This document shows positions 1 through 10,100 of a DNA stretch of 43,212 nucleotides, in pieces (positions within the stretch are counted from its first letter, which is position 1; each line of letters begins with the position of its first letter). The notes under the pieces are model-generated. The model saw only the letters and a list, made by a program, of their open reading frames with translations, had not been told where the DNA came from and did not search any database. This DNA is from an uncultured Lachnospiraceae bacterium (GTDB lineage Bacteria; Bacillota; Clostridia; Lachnospirales; Lachnospiraceae). The DNA lies in contig CANREG010000022.1 in the NCBI GenBank assembly GCA_947629565.1, forward strand, positions 1 through 43,212, written 5' to 3'. The translations under genes and the position numbers were made by a program.

Positions 1-359
1 CTGTTCTTGTTGCCAAGCACCTTATTGCCAACCGCATTCACTCCTACCATAACGCCGCCGGCAATCAGGCCAAACACGACAGCAGCGACAATATATAAGA
101 CAACCTTCTTTGCCTTTCCGCCGGATTGCTTTTTCGGTTTCTTAGCTTTCTTTTTCTTCTGTGCTTGAACATCCCCGCTGTTATATACATTCTGCCCGTA
201 TCCGGGCTCTGTATTCTGATAATACTGATAACCTGTCCTGCCTGCATCCGCCGGTCTGCCGGATACATCCTCTCTGCTATAAGGACTTTCATTCCTTCCG
301 TAATGATAGGTTGTAACGGGCTCCTGTTTCTCAACATTTTCGTTATTCTCATTTTCCAT
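1..359 (-). CDS. N-terminus of a membrane-anchored HtrA/DegP-like serine protease (partial, cut by window edge)
   Basis: The reading frame is open to the window edge, so only about 119 residues are visible. It starts at ATG 359 (MENENNEN...), preceded by a GGCAGG-type ribosome-binding site. The visible part has a polar Tyr/Gln/Asn-rich cytoplasmic segment (residues 1-68), a Lys-rich stretch (KKKKAKKPKK), and a membrane helix (about 87-106, VVLYIVAAVVFGLIAGGVMV), then the start of an extracellular region. This N-terminal plan (disordered tail, basic patch, single anchor) is typical of Firmicutes HtrA-type trypsin-like proteases with a C-terminal PDZ domain, but the catalytic domain lies outside the window, so the family call is inference. 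The upstream direct repeats (437-502) suggest control by an OmpR-type regulator, as CssR controls htrA in Bacillus subtilis. It could be another single-pass anchored protein. Confidence 0.55.
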   Translation of the reverse strand, partial: MENENNENVEKQEPVTTYHYGRNESPYSREDVSGRPADAGRTGYQYYQNTEPGYGQNVYNSGDVQAQKKKKAKKPKKQSGGKAKKVVLYIVAAVVFGLIAGGVMVGVNAVGNKVLGNKN

Positions 360-436
360 GACAAAAACCTGCCTTTCTTCATTCACTATGCCGGACAGCC
401 TCCCGCCGTCCTTTGTCTGATATCCTAACAGTGTTT

Positions 437-502
437 TGTGACTAAATTGTGACAGCAATGTTTTTAATTTGTGACAGTCCTGTATGCAATATGTGACAGC
501 AG
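437..502 (-). promoter_or_regulatory. Six TGT-starting hexamers at exact 11-bp phasing (probable OmpR-type operator)
   Basis: On the plus strand TGTGAC occurs at 437, 448, 470 and 492, and weaker TGTTTT and TGTATG fill the intermediate positions 459 and 481, giving six sites with an exact 11-bp period. OmpR/PhoB winged-helix regulators commonly bind direct repeats spaced one helical turn apart. A possible -10 (TAGGAT, minus strand, 422-427) lies downstream toward the HtrA-like gene, and the expected -35 position falls inside the array, as at activator-dependent promoters. No gene is seen in the surrounding 360-524. Confidence 0.55.
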
Positions 503-524
503 CAATCAAAATCTGCGCAAAAAA

Positions 525-797
525 TCAATAATCCTCCTCAATCACCTGAAAGTCCAGATAATCGAAATCAATGTCGTATATAAAATTATCCTTCGTAAAC
601 CGGGTTCTTGACTGTCTGATAAAATCTTTTTTGTTAATATCCAGCCAGATTGGCGTTGACAAACTGTAAGTATCGCATATTTTATCCAATGCCTGATAGA
701 CCTTTTTGGTGCGGGAAATCGTATCGTCCTCAATCTCCACCACCATATCCTTAACCAGCTTATTATCCTTTATAATTTTTCCCCAAATGCGAAACAT
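525..797 (-). CDS. Conserved hypothetical protein, 90 aa
   Basis: Start chosen at ATG 797 (MFRIWGKIIKDNKL) because GGAGGG lies 6-7 nt upstream; a longer reading from 845 would overlap the end of the chemoreceptor gene and has no good ribosome-binding site. The protein is soluble, has no signal peptide or membrane helix, and carries an acidic C-terminus (DFDYLDFQVIEEDY). The middle (SRTKKVYQALDKICDTYSLS followed by PIWLDINKKDF) resembles a small protein common in Lachnospiraceae genomes whose function I do not know. It starts 37 bp downstream of the chemoreceptor stop and may be co-transcribed with it. Confidence 0.75.
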   Translation of the reverse strand: MFRIWGKIIKDNKLVKDMVVEIEDDTISRTKKVYQALDKICDTYSLSTPIWLDINKKDFIRQSRTRFTKDNFIYDIDFDYLDFQVIEEDY

Positions 798-834
798 CCT
801 ATCCCTCCACAGGAAAAGTGGTAAGAGCTTCCTC

Positions 835-2697
835 TTACCACTCATCTCCTGACATTAAACTTTCCGGACTTGGCGGTCTAAACCCGCCTGCTTCTTCCGC
901 TAAGCTCTCCGGACTTGGCGGCGTAAACCCGCCTGCCTCTTCCGCTAAACTCTCCGGACTTGGCGGTGTAAATCCTCCTGCTTCTCCCGCTAAACTCTCC
1001 GGACTTGGCGGCGTAAATCCTCCTGCTTCTCCCGCTAAGCTCTCCGGACTTGGCGGCGTAAATCCTCCTGCCTCTCCCGCTAAACTCTCCGGACTCGGCG
1101 GCGTAAATCCGCCTGCTTCCCCTGTTAAGCTCTCCGGACTTGGCGGTGTGAATCCGCCTGTCTGGCCTCCGATGCCTTCCGGACCGGAGGGCGCAGCACC
1201 GCCTGCATGGGACTTTGATGCAGCCTCCTCCATGCCTTCATGCTGTCTTAAACTTCCGATAATCTCTGCAATCTGATCCAGTTCCCCAATTACTTCCTCT
1301 AAGTCGTCTAAATTATTCTGGCTTAAGTCTGCAGAAGACTGGGCGTTTGCCGCAATCTCCTCACTGGCAGCCTGCTGGTTTGTCAGATTGTCTATAATCA
1401 CATTATTGCTCTCCCTTAAATTGGTACTAAGGGTATCCAAGCCCTGCATATTACTGTCTAATTCTTCCACCACGCCTGAAATACTCCGAAAGGCATTGGT
1501 CACATCGGAAATGTATTCTGCCTGCGCCTCTGAAGCCTGAACAGAATTCATAACCAGCCGGGAGGTCTGGTCCGCCAATACCGTAAGGCCCTGCAAAAGC
1601 TCTGTAATCTTATCAATGGACTGCTTTGTGTTATCCGCCAGATTCCGGATTTCATCTGCTACCACGGAAAATCCCCTTCCGGCCTCTCCGGCCCTTGCCG
1701 CCTCAATGGAGGCATTTAACGCTAACAGGTTCGTCTGGGAAGAAACCTGATAGATAATCTGCGTAATTTCCTCCGCAGAACTGATCTTCTCCTGCAGCTC
1801 ATGCGCCACGCCGGTAACACTCTTATTGGCAACCGCAATTTCATCTGATTTTGCCCGCAGCTTCTCCACAACGTCGCCGCCGGTCTCCGTAGCATTTACC
1901 GCTTCCTTCGTTGAAGCTACCGTCCGGTCTTTTACCTGAATCAGGTTATCGATAATCTTCTGAATCTGAGCTGTCATATCTGTCTGGCTCTCAATATTCA
2001 TAGCGGTTTCCGTCACACCCTGGGAAATAGCGTCCACGCTTCTGGCTACCTCGTCCGTCGCCTCCTGAAAATTATCTAACTTTGACTGCAACTGGGCGAT
2101 ATGCTGATTGCCTTCGTCTACCACCTTGACCATATTCTGGGTGATTTCTTCCTGATACATCAGATGATATTTAATCTCCTGCTGATCCGTCTCCTGCGCG
2201 CGTACCACACTGCTGGCGGTCACATACAGACAATAGGCAATGACAATAAAGAAAATCATTGCAAAAAACCACGCCCCGCCGTCTGCCTGATCCTTTGCAG
2301 CAAATAGCACAATGGACTTTAACAAAATCATGGCGCTGCAAATTCCGGCGCAAAGGGCACTGAACCGCTCATCCAGATACACCAGCGTTGCCACGATAAT
2401 CGCACAGTAAGGCAGCACATTATGTAACTCATTGTTATTAAATACCGATATCGTCGTAATCAGTATAAAGGACAGGCAGCAAATATACTTGGTCAGTTCA
2501 CTGTCCGTCATCATCTGATACATGACCACACAGCCTGCTATCAAAGCCACACACAATACTAACTGGATTACCATCCATGCCTTGCTTGCCAGATACTTAC
2601 CGCTGATAAGCGTTAAGATAAACCGGATTGCAGACAGGGCAATCACAATCTTAAGCGCCATCTCATTTTTTCTTCTAAACCGTATCGTATTCTCCAT
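835..2697 (-). CDS. Methyl-accepting chemotaxis protein with six membrane helices and a C-terminal 15-residue repeat tail
   Basis: Chemotaxis transducer, 620 aa, signalling to CheA/CheW. Start at ATG 2697 since GGAGGG sits 6 nt upstream; the TTG at 2703 touches the ribosome-binding site. Six predicted membrane helices (about 15-34, 42-62, 71-87, 93-108, 113-133, 142-165) lead directly into a long coiled coil with no extracellular sensor domain and no evident HAMP domain, so it may sense membrane state or a cytoplasmic signal. The conserved hairpin tip is present at about 318-352 ([20 protein letters not shown]...). After residue about 500 the protein switches to seven near-identical 15-residue units with core [11 protein letters not shown], ending in MSGDEW, in place of the usual short linker. 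The 435-aa dehydratase gene ends 56 bp upstream. Confidence 0.93.
   Translation of the reverse strand: MENTIRFRRKNEMALKIVIALSAIRFILTLISGKYLASKAWMVIQLVLCVALIAGCVVMYQMMTDSELTKYICCLSFILITTISVFNNNELHNVLPYCAIIVATLVYLDERFSALCAGICSAMILLKSIVLFAAKDQADGGAWFFAMIFFIVIAYCLYVTASSVVRAQETDQQEIKYHLMYQEEITQNMVKVVDEGNQHIAQLQSKLDNFQEATDEVARSVDAISQGVTETAMNIESQTDMTAQIQKIIDNLIQVKDRTVASTKEAVNATETGGDVVEKLRAKSDEIAVANKSVTGVAHELQEKISSAEEITQIIYQVSSQTNLLALNASIEAARAGEAGRGFSVVADEIRNLADNTKQSIDKITELLQGLTVLADQTSRLVMNSVQASEAQAEYISDVTNAFRSISGVVEELDSNMQGLDTLSTNLRESNNVIIDNLTNQQAASEEIAANAQSSADLSQNNLDDLEEVIGELDQIAEIIGSLRQHEGMEEAASKSHAGGAAPSGPEGIGGQTGGFTPPSPESLTGEAGGFTPPSPESLAGEAGGFTPPSPESLAGEAGGFTPPSPESLAGEAGGFTPPSPESLAEEAGGFTPPSPESLAEEAGGFRPPSPESLMSGDEW
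857..1171 (-). repeat. Seven tandem 45-bp repeats inside the chemoreceptor gene
   Basis: Seven consecutive 45-bp units occupy 857-1171; the recurring plus-strand core is CTCTCCGGACTTGGCGG. Differences between units are mostly synonymous (cct/ccg, gct/gcc), with a few changes (A/E, T/R, A/T) at unit edges. Each encodes one 15-residue period ([15 protein letters not shown]). Exact length conservation keeps the frame. Such arrays are prone to copy-number change by slippage or recombination. Confidence 0.97.
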
Positions 2698-2753
2698 ACT
2701 CAACCCTCCTTATATAATTAATTCTCTTGATTTTTATTCTATCAACCGAAATA

Positions 2754-4061
2754 TCAGGACTGTTCTTCCCTTGCCACGGAAAGCATCAGCTTAATCCGGT
2801 TCTCCTGGTTCACTTTCGTTGCCCCCGGATCATAATCAATGGGGACAATATTCGCCTTTGGATAAATCTCCTTTACCTTACGAATCATGCCCTTGCCTAC
2901 GATATGGTTGGGCAGACAGCCAAAGGGCTGGGCGCAGATAATATTTCCATAGCCGGACTCGGAAAGCTCTAACATCTCCGCAGTCAACAGCCACCCTTCT
3001 CCCATTTTATTTCCCAGTCCAACTACGCCGCTAATCAGCTCCTTGATATGGGCATACTTAGACGGTGGCAGAAAATCACTGTATTTGGAAACGGCCTCAT
3101 ACAACAGATTCTCCAACATCTCACAGTATTTCATCAATGCCTGCACTACCTTTTTCTTGGCCAGATTGCCGCCATACAGGTTAATATCCTCAATCCGGTT
3201 GTCAATCTTGAACATCATAAAGCCCATGACGCCGGGAACCATAACCTCGCAATCCTGTTCCACCAGAAAATTCTCCAGATCATTGTTTGCCATAGCGGAA
3301 TACTTCACATAGATTTCCCCGACAATACCTACCTTTGTCTTTTCTGTCTTATCCATAGGAATTTTTGCAAAATCCTCTACAATCTCCTTCATATTCTGAG
3401 CCATGCCTTTCGGCGTATAGCCCTTCCGGCGCCGGAATTGCTTTGAGAGCTTTCTCACCCACTGGGCAATGAGGGCGTCCGCATCCCCCTTATTGATTTC
3501 ATAGGAGCGGACCTGGTTTTTCAGGAGCATGAACAAATCTCCATAGGTCAATCCAATCAAAGCCTGATAGAGCATCTCCGGTGTCAGCTTAAAGCCGCTG
3601 TTGCTCTCTAAGCCCGACAAATTCAGGGAAATAACCGGAACCTGGGAAAGTCCGGCCTTCTGCAAAGCCTTTCTGAGCAAATGGATATAATTGGAAGCCC
3701 GGCAGCCACCGCCGGTCTGGGTAATCATCAGCGCCACCCGGTTTACATCATATTTACCGCTCTGCAATGCGCTGATCATCTGTCCAATCACTAAAAGGGC
3801 GGGATAACAGGTATCGTTATGCACATATTTAAGGCCCGTATCCACCACTTTCCGCCCGGTATTCTTGAGCAGAGACACCTTATACCCCTGCTGGGTAAAA
3901 ATGGTGCGCAGTAATCTAAAGTGTACCGGCAGCATATCCGGAATCAATATGGTGTATCTCTTTTTCATTTCCTTAGTGAATTCCACCCGCTCTATGCTGC
4001 CGGAATTTCCTGCCTCACAGCCTGCACAGGCGTTTCCTGCCTGATTGTTCACTTCCTGCAT
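2754..4061 (-). CDS. 2-hydroxyacyl-CoA dehydratase-like subunit (activase-associated), 435 aa
   Basis: Resembles the C-terminal part of the large fused activase/2-hydroxyglutaryl-CoA dehydratase-like proteins common in Clostridia. Visible landmarks: a nucleotide/cofactor-fold start (RYTILIPDMLPVHFRLLRTIF, about 35-55), conserved Cys at HNDTCYPA, TQTGGGCRASNY and CAQPFGCLPNHIVGKG, which could ligate an Fe-S cluster. Its ATG lies 3 bp after the stop of the 977-aa activase gene, with the ribosome-binding site (GGAGAG) inside that gene's end, so the two are translated together. The biological substrate is unknown; the family is often annotated as dehydratase without evidence. The first 30 residues, with a C-A-G-C motif, are a linker of unknown role. 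Confidence 0.8.
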   Translation of the reverse strand: MQEVNNQAGNACAGCEAGNSGSIERVEFTKEMKKRYTILIPDMLPVHFRLLRTIFTQQGYKVSLLKNTGRKVVDTGLKYVHNDTCYPALLVIGQMISALQSGKYDVNRVALMITQTGGGCRASNYIHLLRKALQKAGLSQVPVISLNLSGLESNSGFKLTPEMLYQALIGLTYGDLFMLLKNQVRSYEINKGDADALIAQWVRKLSKQFRRRKGYTPKGMAQNMKEIVEDFAKIPMDKTEKTKVGIVGEIYVKYSAMANNDLENFLVEQDCEVMVPGVMGFMMFKIDNRIEDINLYGGNLAKKKVVQALMKYCEMLENLLYEAVSKYSDFLPPSKYAHIKELISGVVGLGNKMGEGWLLTAEMLELSESGYGNIICAQPFGCLPNHIVGKGMIRKVKEIYPKANIVPIDYDPGATKVNQENRIKLMLSVAREEQS

Positions 4062-4064
4062 CGC

Positions 4065-6992
4065 TTACTGCTCTCCTTTCTGTTTTGTCGCCGCAAACAA
4101 ACTCCGCAGCCGAATCTTGACTGCCCCAAGGTTGGTTATCTCATCAATCTTTATCTGCGTATAAATCTTGTCTTTCTCCTCTAATATCCGCCGCACCTCG
4201 TCAGTGGTAATCGCGTCCACGCCGCAGCCAAAGGACACAAGCTGTACTAAATTAAGCTTCGGATCCTGTTGATCCGCCACATACTGGGCCGCCGCATACA
4301 TTCTGGAATGATACATCCACTGATTCAATACCTTAGTATCCACATGTCCTGCCATATCAGAGACAGAATCCTCCGTCACCACCACAGCCCCTAAGTCACA
4401 GATTAATTTATTAATCCCATGATTAATTTCCGGATCCAGATGGTAGGGCCTTCCTGCCAGTACAATAATCGGCTTATCCTCCCGCTTTGCAATCCGCAGG
4501 TACTTCCGTCCCTCCATGCGCACCAGCCGCATATGTTTATCATATTCCTCATAGGCGTAGTTACATGCCATGGAAACCTCGGAAAACTTCATCTTGCCAA
4601 AATATTTTTCCAATACGGCATGGAATTTCTTCGTAAAATCCTTTCTCCTGTGGATTCCCAAATACTCATATATAAACTTTACCTCCTGCAGCGCCTTTAC
4701 ATTGGCCTCTAACACCTCCGGATAATAGGCCACCACAGGGCAGTTATAATGGTTGTCTCCTAATCCCTCGTCGAAATTATAGCTTAAGCAGGGATAAAAT
4801 ATCGCATCTACATTCTCCTTAAGCAGCGCCTCAATATGCCCGTGCATCAGCTTAGCCGGAAAACAGACGGTATCGGAAGGAATCGTGTGCTGTCCGCTTA
4901 GATAAAGGCTTCTGCTGGAGTTAGGCGAAGTGACCACGTTAAAGCCTAAACGGGTAAAAAGCGTATACCAGAACGGCAGCAGCTCATACATATTAAGTCC
5001 CATGGGAATCCCGATTGTTCCTCTTGCCCGCTCCTTTGGAATCTCCGACTTTCTATATTCCTCTAACAGCTTCAGCTTATAGTCATACAAATCATAGCGG
5101 TTGCCCTCCGCCTTCTTTGCCGTCGGCTTATCGCAGCGGTTGCCGCTGATAAACCTTCTTCCGTTGGCAAAGGTATTAATCGTCAGTTTGCAGTGGTTGC
5201 TGCAGCCATTACAGGTAGTCATGGTAATCTCATGCTTAAAGTCCTTTAATTCTTCGTCACTTACCAGCGTGCTCTTACCGGTACTGTTCTCCTTTGCATA
5301 GAGGGCTGCACCATAAGCACCCATAATTCCCGCCATCTCCGGTCTTACCACATCATGGCCGATCTCCTGCTCAAAAGCGCGCAGCACGGCATTGTTTAAG
5401 AAGGTTCCGCCCTGCACCACGATATGTTCCCCTAACTGTCTTGCGGAGGCGGCGCGGATCACCTTGTAAAGGGCATTCTTAACTACGGAAATGGAAAGGC
5501 CCGCTGAAATATTCTCAATGGTGGCCCCGTCTTTCTGCGCCTGCTTCACTGAAGAATTCATAAATACGGTACAGCGGGAGCCTAAGTCAACCGGCTTATC
5601 TGCAAACAGGCCAAGTTTCGCAAATTCCTCAATCCCATATCCCAAAGCGCCGGCAAAAGTCTGTAAAAAGGAGCCGCAGCCAGAAGAACATGCCTCGTTT
5701 AAGAAAATATTGTCTATGGCATTGTTCCGTATCTGGAAACATTTAATATCCTGTCCGCCAATATCGATAATAAAATCTACATCCGGCTGGAATTTTCTGG
5801 CGGCGGTAAAATGGGCCACCGTCTCCACAATTCCAAAATCTACGCCGAACGCGTTCATAATCATCTCTTCCCCGTATCCGGTTACCGCCGAAGCTTCTAT
5901 GCGGATATCCGGGTACTGTTTATACAGCTTTTCCAAAAACTTTTTGATAATCGGCACCGGATTGCCGCCGTTTGGCAGATATTCGGAGCATAGAATATTA
6001 GCGTCCTCGTCCACCACCACGGCCTTAACTGTAGTGGAGCCGGCATCAATCCCCAAAAAGGCGCTGCCGGTAATGGTATCCACATTGTGAATGTGGTCTG
6101 AATTTTTTTTGTGGCGGGCAATAAACTCTTCGTATTCCTCCTTGGACTCAAACAGTGGATTACAGCTTATATATCCGCCGGCAGCAGTATACCCCTCGAT
6201 CTTTTCCTTAAGGGCAACCAAATCAAAGATTTTCGTATCCTTCTTAAGTGCCGCTCCCATAGCCACAAAATATAGTGAATTATCCGGCGCAATTCCCTTT
6301 AGCTTCAGGGTGTCGTCAAAAGCCTTCCGAAGCTCTGACAAAAAGGTAAGAGGGCCGCCTAAATACACTACCTTTCCCTCAATCTCCCGTCCCTGGGCAA
6401 GACCGGCAATGGTCTGATTCATCACAGCATAAAAAATACTGGCTGCAATATCATTTTTCTGCGCGCCCTGATTCAATAAAGGCTGCACATCTGACTTGGC
6501 AAACACGCCGCACCGGCTGGCGATGGTATATATCTTATCATAATGCTTCGCCGCCTCGTTCATTTCCCCGGCTTCCATATTAAGCAAGGTTGCCATCTGG
6601 TCAATAAACGCCCCGGTACCCCCGGCGCAGGAACCGTTCATCCGGACCTCTAAGCCGTCGGTCAAAAATAAAATCTTGGCGTCCTCGCCGCCTAATTCGA
6701 TTACCACATCCGTTCCCGGAATCATCTTATTCACCGCAACCCTTGTGGCATAGACCTCCTGCTCAAAAGGTATGCCCAAAGAATCGGCAATTCCCATACC
6801 TGCGGAACCGGAAATGCACAGGCTCATCTTCTTTTCCTCCGGGAACTGCTTCATGATATCCTCTAACATCCCCACAGTCTTAACGGTAATCTGTGAAAAA
6901 TGCCTCTGGTAATCTTTATAAACTATATGATCTGTATCATCTAACACTACACATTTCAATGTGGTAGAACCTACATCTAACCCTATCCTCAT
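4065..6992 (-). CDS. Two-domain BadF/BadG/BcrA/BcrD-type ATPase (acyl-CoA dehydratase activase) with DUF2229 region
   Basis: An ASKHA-fold activase that uses ATP and a [4Fe-4S] cluster to inject electrons into a dehydratase partner. Start at ATG 6992 (MRIGLDVGSTT), 7 nt after GAGG; ATG 6998 lies only 1 nt from that site. Two tandem ATPase domains are visible: domain 1 (about 1-270) with LDVGSTTLK, ELGGEDAK and cluster cysteines in SCAGGTGAF and SRCGVF; domain 2 (about 315-575) with GIDAGSTTVK, DIGGQDIK, ACSSGCGSF and SRCTVF. A third region (about 590-960) has TCNGCSNHCK, GNRCDKP and a C-terminal FGCGVDA, matching the DUF2229-type segment. Immediately followed by the dehydratase-like gene. Confidence 0.9.
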   Translation of the reverse strand: MRIGLDVGSTTLKCVVLDDTDHIVYKDYQRHFSQITVKTVGMLEDIMKQFPEEKKMSLCISGSAGMGIADSLGIPFEQEVYATRVAVNKMIPGTDVVIELGGEDAKILFLTDGLEVRMNGSCAGGTGAFIDQMATLLNMEAGEMNEAAKHYDKIYTIASRCGVFAKSDVQPLLNQGAQKNDIAASIFYAVMNQTIAGLAQGREIEGKVVYLGGPLTFLSELRKAFDDTLKLKGIAPDNSLYFVAMGAALKKDTKIFDLVALKEKIEGYTAAGGYISCNPLFESKEEYEEFIARHKKNSDHIHNVDTITGSAFLGIDAGSTTVKAVVVDEDANILCSEYLPNGGNPVPIIKKFLEKLYKQYPDIRIEASAVTGYGEEMIMNAFGVDFGIVETVAHFTAARKFQPDVDFIIDIGGQDIKCFQIRNNAIDNIFLNEACSSGCGSFLQTFAGALGYGIEEFAKLGLFADKPVDLGSRCTVFMNSSVKQAQKDGATIENISAGLSISVVKNALYKVIRAASARQLGEHIVVQGGTFLNNAVLRAFEQEIGHDVVRPEMAGIMGAYGAALYAKENSTGKSTLVSDEELKDFKHEITMTTCNGCSNHCKLTINTFANGRRFISGNRCDKPTAKKAEGNRYDLYDYKLKLLEEYRKSEIPKERARGTIGIPMGLNMYELLPFWYTLFTRLGFNVVTSPNSSRSLYLSGQHTIPSDTVCFPAKLMHGHIEALLKENVDAIFYPCLSYNFDEGLGDNHYNCPVVAYYPEVLEANVKALQEVKFIYEYLGIHRRKDFTKKFHAVLEKYFGKMKFSEVSMACNYAYEEYDKHMRLVRMEGRKYLRIAKREDKPIIVLAGRPYHLDPEINHGINKLICDLGAVVVTEDSVSDMAGHVDTKVLNQWMYHSRMYAAAQYVADQQDPKLNLVQLVSFGCGVDAITTDEVRRILEEKDKIYTQIKIDEITNLGAVKIRLRSLFAATKQKGEQ

Positions 6993-7110
6993 GCTCATAC
7001 CTCGTCTTCTGTAACTATTATATAGTACCTCAAATATCTTACCATAATTTTTTCTATTCTGCTAGTCCCTAATCTTGGCATTTTGGAATATTCACAAATT
7101 TTTAAAACTT

Positions 7111-7145
7111 AAAAAAGAAGCCGTCTCCACGCAGGAGACAGCTTC
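7111..7145 (-). terminator. Rho-independent terminator of the RND exporter operon
   Basis: On the minus strand an 11-bp stem with one A/C mismatch (GAAGC-GTCTCC arms, 7117-7128 and 7134-7145) closes a 5-nt loop and is followed by six T (7111-7116). It lies 15 bp after the RND stop codon. Confidence 0.92.
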
Positions 7146-7159
7146 CTTTTCAAACCTGT

Positions 7160-10100
7160 CTATTCCTTTTGTTCCGTTTCGCCGTCCTTTTCCGGCCCGT
7201 CTTCCGTTTCGGTCATAATTCCCTCCGTTTCCACGAGCACTGTCTCCGCTTCCTTTTCCTGACGGAACCGTCTGAAATGGAAACTCTCATAAATACATGG
7301 TACTACAATCAGGGTAAGCAGCGTTCCGTAAATCAAACCGCCAATTACCACTAGGGCCATAGGCTGCGCCATATCCGCTCCCATACCATAGCCAAGGGCC
7401 ATGGTGGAAAGACCTAAAATCGTAGTCAGCGCCGTCATTACAATGGGGCGGAGACGGTTCTTTCCTGTGGTGACAATCGCCTCCCGCATCTTCATGCCCT
7501 CGTCCCGCAATTGATTGACAGAATCCACAAACACGATACCATTATTTACAATGATACCGGACAGCATAACCATACCGATCATGGCAATGATGCTGACGTC
7601 ATTTCCGGTTAAAAACAGGGCTAAGAAACCGCCGGTAAACGCCAAAGGCAGGGTAAACATGATAATGAACGGACTCTTTAACGACTGGAACTGGGCAACC
7701 ATAATCAGGTACATAAAAGCAATGGCCAATACCAGCATGAGCATTACCTGTCCCATGGCTTCCATAACCGTCTCATTTTCACCGTTGTATTCAATGCTGT
7801 AGCCCTCCGGCAGAGAAAAGTCATCTAACAGCTCCTGGACCTCGTTGGACACACTGGTAGTGATATATCCGTCCTTCACCTGTCCGCTTACGGTAATGAA
7901 CCTTGTCTGGTTGAGCCGGTTAATGGCCGACAGCGAACGGGCGTCCTGTACCTCTGCCAGCTTGCTGATTTTCACATCTTTCTTTTCTTCTCCCTTGGTG
8001 CCCTCAATGGTCATATTCTTAATATCCTGAAGCGTATAGCTTTCTTCTTCCTCATCCTTTACATACACCGGATAGTCCTTGGTCTCTGTATTCAGCGTAG
8101 TCGCAGAGCTCGCCTCGGCCAACACCTTCTGCACCTCCTGGTAAACCTGAGCCACCGTAAGCCCATACTCTGCCGCTTTATCCTTATCTACAATCAGACG
8201 GTATTCCGGAGTCGCCTCCTCTAAGCCGTTTTCAATCTCTGTCAGGCCGTCAACCTCCTCTAGCTTTTTGCCAATCTGCTCTGCTAAGTCCTGCAGGGTG
8301 TCAAACTCACGTCCCTTCACCTGAATGGACACGCCGGAGGTCATCAGTGCGCTCATATCCATGCTGGAAGCAGACACGGAAATCTCGCCCTCTAAATCCT
8401 TCGTCTTTTCGGTAATCATGTCTGCAATCTCTTCATTGGTGTGCGTTTTATCTTCTTTACATTCAATATAATAGCTTACCGTATCAAAAGAATCGTCTGA
8501 GCCTAAGCCCAACATCGCCATGGAACTGCCTCCGACCATAGCGCCAATGTTCTTGATATCCTCAATCTCTAACACCCTGTCGATCACCTGGTCAGAAAGC
8601 TTTGCCGTCTCCTCTAAAGTCTCCGCCTCCTCCGGCATGGTCAATGTCATCGTCATCTGCGTAGAATCCATCTCCGGAATAAAGGAAAATCCTTTAGACA
8701 AAGCTAAAAATGTACTTCCCACAAACAGAACCAGCGCCACAACAAACACAATTATCTTGTGGTTTAAGATTGTGGGCAGCAGCGCCGCATATTTATTACT
8801 GATTGCCGCAATCAAACGGTTATCCTTCTGGGAAATCCGGTTAAAGGTCTTAGAGGCCGCCATCGGCACAAAGGTAACCGCCACCACCAGACTGGCCAGC
8901 AGCGAATAGGCAATGGTCAGTCCCATATCCGCAAATAACTGCTTCGTAATGCCGCTGGTAAACACAATCGGCAGGAACACGCAGACCGTAGTCAGGGTAG
9001 AAGCGGTAATCGCTCCCACCATCTGTCCGGCTCCCTTAATCGCCGCCTGCTTTACCGCATATCCGTCATTTCGCAGCCGGTAAATATTCTCAATAACTAC
9101 AATGGAATTATCCACCAGCATACCAACGCCCAATGCCAATCCCGATAAGGAAATGACATTTAAGGTAACGCCGCTGAAATACATCAGCACAATAGCAAAT
9201 ACCACAGATACCGGAATGGACACTGCGATAATTCCCGTTGGCCGGATATCCTTTAAGAATAACAGCAGAATCAAAATCGCCAGTATGGCGCCAAACATCA
9301 GGTTTTCCAGTACGGAACCGGAAACCAGATCGATATACATGCCCTGGTCCATCAGCGCGGTAAAGGAAATGCTGTCATCCTCTTTATGTATCTTATCAAA
9401 TTCCTTTTGAAGATTATCGGAAACCTCCTTGGTGGAATATTCGTTCTGCTTTGCAATAGATAAAATCACGCCCGGATTTTTATTCATTCTGGTGTAAATG
9501 GTATCCGCATTGTTTTCCACAACCACATCCGCCACATCTGAAAGCTTAATGGGATCCAAACCGTCCAATCCCATATCTAACAGTACCAGATCGGAAAGCG
9601 CCTCCACATCTTCAAATTTCTCTCCCACGCGCACCAGATAGTCCACATCATCTTCTGTGACATAGCCTGCCGGGAACTCAAAATTCTGCGCCGTAAAGAT
9701 TCCGGAAATCATATCTCTGGTAATAATGGTATCTAAATCCGCGCCGTCATAAGCGGCTTCCTTGGCGTCTTCAAAACTGGTCTTCTGCTCGTTTAATTCC
9801 TTTTCTCCCTGATCCAGTTCCACTTTAGCCTGTGTCATCTGGCTCTGCGTTGCTGCCTCTTTGGATTTTAATTCCACATAGCTGTCGTTTAAGGTCTTTT
9901 TCCCTTTGGTTATCTTCTTAAGCGTCTTATTCAGGGTTTTTTTGCCCTCTGCAATCTGTGCCAGACCGCTTTCCATCGTTGCCAATGTACCCTCTAAAGT
10001 TGTTATATATGCCGGTAGCGCCCCAAATGTCAGTGGATTCCCCGCATCATCCTGCTGCTTTGCAAGCTCTGCCTCCATGGTCTGCAAAGCAGCCTCTATG

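Noticed and set aside
857..1171. CRISPR-like array of repeats
   Set aside because: Units abut without spacers and the array is in frame inside a real gene.
818..1276. A long plus-strand open frame encoding repeated [15 protein letters not shown] units
   Set aside because: It is the antisense reading of the repeat array inside the chemoreceptor gene; the period of 45 bp keeps every frame open there. No ribosome-binding site or homology.
5491..6090. Plus-strand 199-aa open frame opposite the activase gene
   Set aside because: Antisense to a strongly conserved coding region; no known domain, no ribosome-binding site.
7017..7060. Possible sigma-A promoter (TATAAT) directly upstream of the activase
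   Set aside because: A -10-like TATAAT exists but no -35 at usable spacing, so it was not listed as a feature.
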